A stretch of 52,498 bases of DNA, taken from NCBI GenBank assembly GCA_016934035.1, contig JAFGTP010000013.1, forward strand, positions 1-52,498, written 5' to 3'. The position numbers and the translations under genes are program-made. This DNA comes from Fidelibacterota bacterium. Lineage in GTDB: Bacteria; Fidelibacterota; UBA2242; JAFGTP01. Shown in pieces: positions 42,868 through 49,765 of the stretch. The notes beneath the pieces are model-generated. The model did not search any database. It was not told where the DNA came from and saw only the letters and a program-made list of their open reading frames with translations. Position 1 is the first letter of the stretch. Every line of letters begins with the position of its first letter.

Positions 42868-43451
42868 TTTCCCCGTCTTTTAATTTCTGCTGAAATCCTG
42901 GCGCCTAAATGGGCTACATTATTCAGTAACAGGGTATTTTCCGATGCCGGATTAACACAGCAGGCCCCCTGATGACCGACACTGACATTGAGAAGTCCGT
43001 CACCAACGATGGTCATACCTTGAATGAGCATCATATCCTGAAGTGCACGGATGGTTGTCTCCTGGCCCCCGAACAGAGATGCGCCAACACTGATCGCTCC
43101 CCCGATTTTTCCAACCAGTTTATGGTCTGTCCTCAATGCCCGGGTTTTGTCCCAAAAGGCTTTTAATGGCGCCGAAACCGTCCCAAAATAAACCGGGCTG
43201 GCCAGAATCAGACCGTCAGCGGTAGATAATTTTTCAAAATCCTTTTCCAATTGTGTCCCCTTATAACAACTCCTGTTGCAAGGACTGGAACAATGTATAC
43301 AAAAAGGGACCTGTAATGTTTTTAAGGTCTCATAAACATCAATTATCTCAAAATCAATGTTGTCTTCTTTTACCTGCGCCAAAGCCTGTTCCAGTAAAAA
43401 TCTGGTATTGCTTTTTTTTCTCGGACTTCCGTTCAAACCGATGATCTTCAT
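42864..43451 (-). CDS. Flavodoxin-like NAD(P)H-dependent FMN reductase / iron-sulfur flavoprotein
   Basis: A 195-aa flavodoxin-fold protein. GLNGSPRKKSNT (5-16) is the FMN-phosphate loop, and SPVYFGTVSAPLKAFWDK is the second FMN contact. Four cysteines, C51-x2-C54-x3-C58-x3-C62, resemble the [4Fe-4S] motif of archaeal iron-sulfur flavoprotein (Isf), though with different spacing. It may pass electrons between ferredoxin-like donors and small acceptors. GGAG precedes the ATG. It is inserted on the minus strand between the two hydrophilic-protein genes and its 3' end overlaps the first by 4 bp. Confidence 0.85.
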   Translation of the reverse strand: MKIIGLNGSPRKKSNTRFLLEQALAQVKEDNIDFEIIDVYETLKTLQVPFCIHCSSPCNRSCYKGTQLEKDFEKLSTADGLILASPVYFGTVSAPLKAFWDKTRALRTDHKLVGKIGGAISVGASLFGGQETTIRALQDMMLIQGMTIVGDGLLNVSVGHQGACCVNPASENTLLLNNVAHLGARISAEIKRRGN

Positions 43452-43577
43452 CAATCTCCTTTTTCTTTTTCTTGACTGAAAAATACTAAAATATTAAAAA
43501 AGATGAAAATAAATCTAAAGATTTAAAATAATCGTCCGATAACCTGAATAGGATCAATATGTTTTTTAAGGTAAGAA

Positions 43578-44081
43578 ATGGATTTTATTGTTAATAATAT
43601 CGAAAGTACGTCAAACGTGAGGATGACAAAGCCATCGGTTGAGAAGAACGTCTCAGCAGATCGGCCTGTTGTTACACCTGAAAAGCAGAAAAAAGAAAAT
43701 GACCAGGTGATCCTTTCCAATACCAGCAAAAATAGTCAGGAAGTGATTCGAAAAACTCAAAAAAAACTGGAAGAGTCTGCTGAGGATAAAAAACTAAGTC
43801 CTAAAGAAATTCAGGCTTTTCAGGAAAAAATTAAAGAAAACCTTTATAACCTGGAAAAAGTGCAGGATAAAATCGTTTATTCCCTGATGACTTTACCCGC
43901 CTTTCAAAATGTTAAAATTACCAATTACAAGCAGAAAACTGAAAAAGAATCGGATAGTCTGGAAATTCGAAAAGAACTGGATGAACTGAAAAAAATCCAG
44001 GAAGAGTTGGACCATGGTGGCAAAATGGATGAAATATTGGAAGAAGCCATTGATTATCTGATGCATTCTCTCATTTCATAA
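43578..44081 (+). CDS. Coiled-coil-rich hydrophilic protein of unknown function
   Basis: A 167-aa charged protein. The first 50 residues look disordered; two long helices follow, with heptad-like KTQKKLEESAEDKKLSPKEIQ and LEIRKELDELKKIQEELDHG. The NDQVILSNTSKN segment recalls the N-terminal LS motif of FlgM-type proteins, but no FlgM C-terminal part is seen. Function unknown. Its composition is like that of the 114-aa protein before the flavoprotein gene, so both may belong to the signalling cluster. Confidence 0.6.
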   Translation: MDFIVNNIESTSNVRMTKPSVEKNVSADRPVVTPEKQKKENDQVILSNTSKNSQEVIRKTQKKLEESAEDKKLSPKEIQAFQEKIKENLYNLEKVQDKIVYSLMTLPAFQNVKITNYKQKTEKESDSLEIRKELDELKKIQEELDHGGKMDEILEEAIDYLMHSLIS

Positions 44082-44158
44082 ACTAAAATCAATTCCTTGA
44101 AAAATCCTCATTAAAAAGTTAATATATCAGGCAAAGATAATTAACAGGGGAGATTATT

Positions 44159-46099
44159 ATGTCTGACAGACCAAAAGGTTTACCATCACAAGCCTATGAA
44201 AAAATTGATGGGGACTTATACCAGCCATATATTCCAAAAGATGAAACTATGACGGAATTTACCATCAAATCTCTGGTGTACGGATCAATTTTTGGAATTT
44301 TATTCGGCATGGCCAATGCTTATCTGGGATTACGCTCCGGTTTGACGATTTCCACAGCGATTCCACTGGCTGTGCTAACGGTTGCAGTATCGAGGATATT
44401 TCAGCGCTGGACCGGGAAAACTTCAATATTGGAAAACAATATTACCAAAACTACAGGCTCTGCCAGTTCTTCTCTGGCTTCAGGAATCATTTTCACAATT
44501 CCGGCATTGTTCATGTGGGGGCAGGAACCTGGATTGCTGAAAGTGACCATGATCGCCCTGGTTGGAGGATTGATCGGCGTCTTGTTCATGATTCCCCTCC
44601 GTCGTTTTCTGATTATTAATGAGCATGGCAATTTGCCCTATCCGGAAGGGTTGGGGTCGGCTGAGGTACTGGTTGCTGCTGATACGGGCGGCGCCAGCGC
44701 CAGAAATGTTTTTACTGGTCTGGGAGTGGGGTTTGTTTTTACTTTTCTGATCAAAATTGTCAGACTTTTTAAAAGTGAAATCTGGCTAAAATTGCCTTTT
44801 ATTCGAAATGCCCAGGTTGGCATGGATACGCAACCTTCGCTTTTGGGGGTTGGGTACATTCTGGGTTTTCGAATCAGTTTGATTATGGTTTCCGGTGGTC
44901 TGCTTTCCTTTTTGATATTGATCCCGGGATTGACCTATTTTGGACATCTGATCGGTTTTCCGGTTCCTGAAGATATGACAGTCATGGCAGTTTGGAGTAA
45001 ATATATTCGTTATATTGGTGCCGGCTCAGTGGCTACTGCCGGATTCATTACACTGATCAAATCCATTCCGACAATGCTGGCATCTTTTAAAATTGGGTTT
45101 GAGCAACTGGCCAAAGCAAAACAAGGTTTTAAAATTGACAGAACCGATGATGATATGTCGTTAAAAACGGTTTTTATTTCGGTTGGTATTATAACTTTAG
45201 CAGCGGCCATGTTGCCTATGATATTTGATTTTACCGATTCGATCTGGATGAGAATTCTGGCGGCCATTACCGCCACGATATTTGCCTTTTTCTTCACCAC
45301 GGTTTCGTCCCGGATAGTGGGGCTTGTGGGGGTGACTTCTAACCCGACCTCAGGAATGGTAATCGCCACTTTGATTCTGACCAGTTTGATTTTTTTGGGT
45401 GCGGGTCTGGAAGGTGTGACAGCCAAGGTGGCCATCATCACCGTCGGTGGTATTGTGGGGTGTGCCGCATCGATTGCCGGTGATACATCCCAGGACCTGA
45501 AGGCTGGATTTCTGCTTGGTGCCACACCTAAAAAACAACAGTACGGTGAATTAATCGGCGTCATTACCACCGCTTTTTTCGTAGCCGGAAGTGTGTTGAT
45601 TTTGGGCAAGGCCCATGGGTTTGGGTCTATGGAACTGCCGGCGCCACAGGCCAGTATGATGAAAATGATCATCGACGGCATGGTGGAGCAGAATATTCCC
45701 TGGGTACTGGTGGCAATCGGTGTCGCAATCACCTTGTTTGTGAATTTTGTGTTGAAACTTCCTGCCCTTGCCTTTGCTGTGGGCGTTTATTTGCCAGTCA
45801 CCACCATGACCCCGATTTTCATTGGTGGTACCATCAGAAAAATTATTGAAAAGAACTGCGGCGATAATAAAGAACTCATTGAGAAACGACGGGAAGCCGG
45901 TATCCTCTTTGGCGCGGGACTGGTCGGTGGCGACGGTTTGATGGGCGTGCTCATCGGCTTGTTGGTGATCATGGGTATCAAACCTGAAATGTTGCCAATG
46001 GATTGGGCTGGAAAATTCTCATTCTTCGTGGCTGCGATCTGTTTTGTCGGATTAGCCTATTTGCTGGTTCGGGCAACTCGGGTAAAACTTGATAAATAA
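44159..46099 (+). CDS. OPT-family oligopeptide transporter
   Basis: A 646-aa inner-membrane protein with about 14-16 hydrophobic segments. The OPT signatures include the N-terminal FTIKSLVYGSIFGILFGMAN, LRSGLTISTAIPLAVL, SILENNITKTTGSAS and NPTSGMVIATLI. OPT proteins import small peptides or metal-chelate complexes with protons. The prokaryotic branch mostly transports peptides. AGGGGAG precedes the ATG. It is a single gene convergent with the queuosine operon and shares a terminator with it. Confidence 0.92.
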   Translation: MSDRPKGLPSQAYEKIDGDLYQPYIPKDETMTEFTIKSLVYGSIFGILFGMANAYLGLRSGLTISTAIPLAVLTVAVSRIFQRWTGKTSILENNITKTTGSASSSLASGIIFTIPALFMWGQEPGLLKVTMIALVGGLIGVLFMIPLRRFLIINEHGNLPYPEGLGSAEVLVAADTGGASARNVFTGLGVGFVFTFLIKIVRLFKSEIWLKLPFIRNAQVGMDTQPSLLGVGYILGFRISLIMVSGGLLSFLILIPGLTYFGHLIGFPVPEDMTVMAVWSKYIRYIGAGSVATAGFITLIKSIPTMLASFKIGFEQLAKAKQGFKIDRTDDDMSLKTVFISVGIITLAAAMLPMIFDFTDSIWMRILAAITATIFAFFFTTVSSRIVGLVGVTSNPTSGMVIATLILTSLIFLGAGLEGVTAKVAIITVGGIVGCAASIAGDTSQDLKAGFLLGATPKKQQYGELIGVITTAFFVAGSVLILGKAHGFGSMELPAPQASMMKMIIDGMVEQNIPWVLVAIGVAITLFVNFVLKLPALAFAVGVYLPVTTMTPIFIGGTIRKIIEKNCGDNKELIEKRREAGILFGAGLVGGDGLMGVLIGLLVIMGIKPEMLPMDWAGKFSFFVAAICFVGLAYLLVRATRVKLDK

Positions 46100-46118
46100 G
46101 ACTTTAGTGATTGTATAA

Positions 46119-46150
46119 AAAAAAGGGGGCTGATCAATGGCCCCTTTTTT
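46119..46150. terminator. Bidirectional terminator between OPT transporter and folE2
   Basis: AAAAAAGGGG and CCCCTTTTTT pair around TGATCAAT with one interior mismatch. The right arm's T-run contains the stop codon of folE2 on the opposite strand, so the hairpin serves both convergent units. Confidence 0.85.
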
Positions 46151-46922
46151 ATTCATCCCGACTGTCAATACAGGCATAAGCGCTGTGATTGTGGATGGAC
46201 TCAAAGTTTTCTGATTCGATGTGATACCACTCGATGGATTCCAGTTTGTTCATTTCCACAGCAATATTCCGCACAATATCCTCAACAAACATTGGATTGT
46301 CATACCCCTTTTCAGTAACGAATTTTTCATCTACACGCTTTAAAATCGCATAGACTGGAGATGAGGCAGCGTTTTCTGCAATTTCGATCAAATCTTCAAA
46401 CCAAATGAAATTTTTCATCTTCACTTCTATGGTAACATGAGACCGCTGATTGTGGGCGCCATATTCAGAAATTTCTTTGGAACAAGGGCAGACGGAAGTG
46501 ACCGGCACTTTCACTTTGATGATATATTCTTCAGCAGCGCCTTTGAGTATGCCCGTGTAGGTGCACTCGTACTCCATCAGACTTTTTATATGAGAAACAG
46601 GTGCTTCTTTTTCAATGAAATAGGGGAAGGTCATTTCCATATGCGCTTCTTCGGCTGTGAGGCGGGTTTCCATTTCCCGCAAAATATCACTCATTGTATC
46701 TATATGAAGGCGATTGTGATATTTATTCAAAATTTCAATGAAACGGCTCATGTGTGTGCCGCGGAAATTATGGGGCAAATTGACATACATATTGATGGTG
46801 CCGATGGTATGCTGGGCTTTATTTTTTTTATCCAGCACGATGATGGGATATTTTACATCCTTGACACCGACCTTGTTGATGGATACTTTACGGTTATCGG
46901 TTTGGTTTTGAATGTCTTTCAT
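46149..46922 (-). CDS. folE2: GTP cyclohydrolase FolE2 (type IB)
   Basis: Converts GTP to 7,8-dihydroneopterin triphosphate, the shared first step of folate and queuosine synthesis. The 257 aa match the COG1469/FolE2 tunnelling fold: EMETRLTAEEAHMEMTFPYF, VPVTSVCPCSKEIS with the metal-binding Cys145, GAHNQRSH, and a C-terminal EVDDIVRN-like block. FolE2 is the form that works with metals other than zinc. It is the last gene of the minus-strand queuosine set, 102 bp after queF, so here it probably feeds preQ1 synthesis. Confidence 0.94.
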   Translation of the reverse strand: MKDIQNQTDNRKVSINKVGVKDVKYPIIVLDKKNKAQHTIGTINMYVNLPHNFRGTHMSRFIEILNKYHNRLHIDTMSDILREMETRLTAEEAHMEMTFPYFIEKEAPVSHIKSLMEYECTYTGILKGAAEEYIIKVKVPVTSVCPCSKEISEYGAHNQRSHVTIEVKMKNFIWFEDLIEIAENAASSPVYAILKRVDEKFVTEKGYDNPMFVEDIVRNIAVEMNKLESIEWYHIESENFESIHNHSAYACIDSRDE

Positions 46923-47023
46923 CTTGACCTTTATTTTTTGTCACAGAGGCACAGAGTTTAAAGAGAGAATATATCAAAGGTTTTTTGAAATGCAGTGTTT
47001 TCTGTGTATTCAATGATTAAACT

Positions 47024-47419
47024 CTAATTTCTCTTTCTAGTATAACCTTCTTTTGTATATTCGGCAGTAACAATTGTTTTTACATTGCCACGACGGTTAA
47101 AATCCCCTTCAACTTTGATCCAGCGGGGATGGATCGCTGCGATCAGGTCATCCATGATCTTATTAACCGCCTCTTCGTGATAGATGCCTTTGTCACGAAA
47201 ACTGTTGATATACAGTTTGATCGACTTTAATTCCACGATGAATTCATCGGGTATATAGGTGACGTTGATGGTTGCAAAATCGGGGTAGCCATAAACCGGA
47301 CATATGGCAGTGAACTCGGGCAGAGATATAAACACTTCGTAGTCTCTGTCTGGATATCGATTTGGGATTGGGTCAAGTTTCGCATTTTCGATGGCAATTT
47401 GACCTTTGGGTTTTTCCAT
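47024..47419 (-). CDS. queF: NADPH-dependent 7-cyano-7-deazaguanine reductase
   Basis: Reduces preQ0 to preQ1 (nitrile to amine). The 131-aa unimodular YkvM type shows the family motifs: FTAICPVYGYPDFATI with thioimide-forming Cys40 and Asp47, VELKSIKLYINSFRDKGIYHE (62-82; the NADPH-binding ELKS motif and the HE pair) and DFNRRGN. The ATG at 47419 is preferred to one four codons upstream because GGAG fits it. It lies between folE2 and queC, same strand. Confidence 0.95.
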   Translation of the reverse strand: MEKPKGQIAIENAKLDPIPNRYPDRDYEVFISLPEFTAICPVYGYPDFATINVTYIPDEFIVELKSIKLYINSFRDKGIYHEEAVNKIMDDLIAAIHPRWIKVEGDFNRRGNVKTIVTAEYTKEGYTRKRN

Positions 47420-47523
47420 TTTATTCTCCATTTATTTATAACTGCTATCAGACACCGCTAAAATTGTCAAATTGGAAGAAAATGAATAAACAATTTACGC
47501 TCATTCGTGTCAATTCTGGGTTG

Positions 47524-48216
47524 TTATCTCACATATTTTGTCGGGTCCGGAATACCGGCTTCGCGAAAACCATTTCTGCGAAGCACACAGCTGTCACATT
47601 GGCCACATGCCAAACCCTCCGGAGTCGGGTCGTAGCAGGTCAGGGTTTTGCTGTAATCAACACCTAATGCATCACCTTTTTTGATGATCTCTGATTTTTT
47701 TAGATGAATAAGTGGTGTGTGGATTTTGATTTGGTTTTTTTGGGACAGACCGGCTTTGGTGGCCAGGTTTGCGGTTTTTTGAAAAGCCGCAATGAATTCC
47801 GGGCGACAATCCGGGTACCCGGAATAATCCAGGGCATTGACACCAATGAAAATATCCCAGGCGCCCAGGACTTCAGCGTAAGCTGTTGCCAGGGAAAGAA
47901 AAACCAGGTTTCGGGCAGGGACATAGGTTACTGGAATGACTGAACCATCAATCTGGTCACCTTTGTTTTTAGGTACATCAATGTTGTCCGTGAGAGCGCT
48001 GCCGCCAAAGGATGCGAGGTTAATATCAATGATTTTGTGCTCTTTGGCGCCAAATTTCAGGGCTGTGTTTTTCGCCATTTCCAGTTCCGGACTGTTGCGC
48101 TGGCCGTAGCGAAAACTGAGGGCATAAATATCAAATTTCATCTCTTTGGCAATAGCCATGTTCGTGGTACTATCCAATCCGCCACTGAGGAGGACAACAG
48201 CTTTTTTATTTTTCAA
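47524..48216 (-). CDS. queC: 7-cyano-7-deazaguanine synthase
   Basis: ATP-dependent conversion of 7-carboxy-7-deazaguanine to preQ0. The 230-aa protein has the PP-loop SGGLDST (11-17) and the C-terminal zinc site [19 protein letters not shown]. All four zinc cysteines are present. It begins 2 bp after the queE stop codon, so it is coupled to queE. A plausible ribosome-binding site (AAGGAAG) lies inside the queE end. Confidence 0.96.
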   Translation of the reverse strand: MKNKKAVVLLSGGLDSTTNMAIAKEMKFDIYALSFRYGQRNSPELEMAKNTALKFGAKEHKIIDINLASFGGSALTDNIDVPKNKGDQIDGSVIPVTYVPARNLVFLSLATAYAEVLGAWDIFIGVNALDYSGYPDCRPEFIAAFQKTANLATKAGLSQKNQIKIHTPLIHLKKSEIIKKGDALGVDYSKTLTCYDPTPEGLACGQCDSCVLRRNGFREAGIPDPTKYVR

Positions 48217-48218
48217 TT

Positions 48219-48863
48219 TTATCTTCCTTTTTCATCCTTTGGCCAGATGTATTTGTGTATTTGCAATTGAAATCTGACGTTTAATTGGTCTTTTATAATC
48301 GCTTCACAGAGTTCAGCCGGATCGTATTTTCCATTGACAACGGACATCAGCACGGTACACTTTTCAGCCAGATTGTATTTTTCAATTTGGCTTTTGCTCC
48401 ATTGATAATCCCGTGTGCTGGCAAGAACAAATTTAATTTCATCGCTTTCAGAGATATAATTAAGGTTTTGAATTTTGAAAGAGTTTTCTTCACCACTTCC
48501 GGGTGTTTTCCAATCAATGATTTTTATAACATCTCCGGGTAATTGTGATATGTTCCGGGAACCGTTGGTCTCGATTAAAATTTTATATTTCAGGGACCGC
48601 AATTTCTCAATTAATTCATATAGTCCTTCCTGGAGCAGAGGCTCGCCGCCGGTGATTTCCACCAATTGACATGAATAATCGGAAATTTTCCGGAGGATTT
48701 CATCAACAGAGAGATTCTGGCCTTCATGCCTGGCATATTCTGTATCGCAATAGGTGCAATGGAGATTGCAGCCTGTCAGTCGAATAAAAACACAGGGCAG
48801 GCCGGCATAGGTGGATTCTCCCTGAAGGGAATAAAAGATTTCGTTTACTTTTATGATTTTAAT
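48219..48863 (-). CDS. queE: 7-carboxy-7-deazaguanine synthase (radical SAM), non-canonical start codon
   Basis: Radical-SAM ring contraction of 6-carboxytetrahydropterin to 7-carboxy-7-deazaguanine. The reading frame encodes [13 protein letters not shown], then the cluster motif C32-N-L-H-C36-T-Y-C39 (CX3CX2C) and [11 protein letters not shown]. The frame opens with a TGA six codons before the QueE homology. Between that stop and the cluster motif there is no ATG, GTG or TTG. The start given is ATT at 48863, which overlaps the queD stop TAA by one base with AGGGA close ahead; ATA at 48854 is the other candidate. A TTG at 48665 would remove the radical-SAM motif and cannot be the true start. 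About 214 aa, normal for the family. Confidence 0.85.
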   Translation of the reverse strand: MKIIKVNEIFYSLQGESTYAGLPCVFIRLTGCNLHCTYCDTEYARHEGQNLSVDEILRKISDYSCQLVEITGGEPLLQEGLYELIEKLRSLKYKILIETNGSRNISQLPGDVIKIIDWKTPGSGEENSFKIQNLNYISESDEIKFVLASTRDYQWSKSQIEKYNLAEKCTVLMSVVNGKYDPAELCEAIIKDQLNVRFQLQIHKYIWPKDEKGR

Positions 48864-49227
48864 CTTCCCTGTAAATCACTGAATATTTATCTGATTCCCA
48901 GACGGTGACCTGGTAAATATCGATTCTTTCCGGTAATTTTTTTTTGATAGTCCGATAAAGGTAACCGGCAATATTTTCAGCTGTTGGGTTTTTGTCTTGA
49001 AAGGGTGCAAGAGCGTTTAAATTCTGATGGTCAAGGTCATCGACGACAGATTCAATCAGTTCCTTCAAAGATTTAAAATCAAAGCAAATTCCGATTTCAT
49101 CCACCTGGCCGGATTTTACTTCCACTTTGACTTTCCATGTATGACCATGCATATTGCTGCATTTCCCGTCATATCCAACGATTTGATGAGATGAAGCAAA
49201 ATGTGAATCAACTGCGATGATATACAA
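48859..49227 (-). CDS. queD: 6-carboxy-5,6,7,8-tetrahydropterin synthase
   Basis: Converts dihydroneopterin triphosphate to 6-carboxytetrahydropterin. The 122-aa PTPS-fold protein has the zinc ligands His14, His27 and His29 (HGH), catalytic Cys23 in GKCSNMHGH, FDFKSLKELI and the C-terminal VTVWESDKY with the pterin-binding Glu. GGAG lies ahead of the ATG. It is the first gene of the minus-strand queuosine operon. I checked its leader for a preQ1 riboswitch and found none. Confidence 0.95.
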   Translation of the reverse strand: MYIIAVDSHFASSHQIVGYDGKCSNMHGHTWKVKVEVKSGQVDEIGICFDFKSLKELIESVVDDLDHQNLNALAPFQDKNPTAENIAGYLYRTIKKKLPERIDIYQVTVWESDKYSVIYRED

Positions 49228-49675
49228 TTTTTTTCTCCTTTTTTTTATCGATCGAGGTTTAAAACCTTGTTGAATATGTAATTTATAAAATTTTCGATTA
49301 ATTGTTAAGTTGTTTTACTCAACTGATGAATTTTTAAGCTGCTGAAAAATTTGATAAACAATTTTCCTGATGCATGAAAGGGCTGCTGGATCCTGCTTTT
49401 GATGATAAAGATGTGGGGAACAAATCAAAAAACTGCTGACCAAACAAAAGATTGAATTCCGGGTCAATGAATACCCATGAGAACTCCGGTGAGTCACGAA
49501 TGACGCTAAATTCAATATTGATCAAGATTTTTATATCTTTCCAAAAATTTATGGAAATTGAATTATAGGAATATTGCTTTTCCCGAATCAATCAGGAGGA
49601 TTTTTTACTTAAATAGTATAAGTTTTTGGATTTGAATTTTAACTACATTAAATTTTTATGAATTTTTTGACAATG
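49228..49675. other. Divergent intergenic region, no confident gene
   Basis: About 450 bases between queD and the TPP riboswitch. Overlapping minus-strand reading frames at 49315-49515 and 49334-49591 encode uncharacteristic peptides with no good start signal; a decayed gene is possible but unproven. Promoters for queD and for the riboswitch-controlled receptor must lie here. No preQ1 element seen. Confidence 0.4.
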
Positions 49676-49677
49676 AA

Positions 49678-49762
49678 CAGGGGTGCCCTATTTCCATAGT
49701 AGTGAAAGGGCTGAGATAAAACCCTTAAAACTTGATCCGGTTAGTACCGGCGAAAGGAGGAC
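49678..49762 (+). promoter_or_regulatory. Thiamine pyrophosphate (TPP) riboswitch
   Basis: The conserved THI-element blocks occur in order: GGGGTGCCC (49680-49688), GGGCTGAGAT (49708-49717), ACCCTT (49721-49726), CTTGATCCGGTTAG (49731-49744) and TACCGGCGAAAGGAGG ending at 49760. The Shine-Dalgarno AGGAGG (49755-49760) is the 3' edge of the aptamer, 5 nt before the ATG, so ligand binding would hide it directly. That indicates control of translation without a separate expression platform. Confidence 0.95.
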
Positions 49763-49765
49763 ACA

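Noticed and set aside
45010..45732. 240-codon minus-strand ORF inside the OPT transporter gene
   Set aside because: Antisense shadow; Pro/Ile-rich composition follows from the membrane-helix codons of the real gene.
46437..46961. 174-codon plus-strand ORF opposite folE2
   Set aside because: Complement of the conserved FolE2 frame; Phe/His-rich peptide with no ribosome-binding site.
48219..48665. queE starting at the internal TTG (148 aa)
   Set aside because: This start would leave out the CX3CX2C radical-SAM cluster motif that is present just upstream in the same open frame.
49228..49330. preQ1 riboswitch in the queD leader
   Set aside because: A short AGGTTTTAAACCT hairpin and an A-rich tract before the Shine-Dalgarno gave a superficial likeness, but the conserved preQ1 loop bases and pseudoknot partner are missing.
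49315..49591. Frameshifted small gene on the minus strand between queD and the TPP riboswitch
   Set aside because: Two overlapping frames could be joined into one protein-like sequence, but there is no family match and no start signal; evidence is too thin to call a pseudogene.
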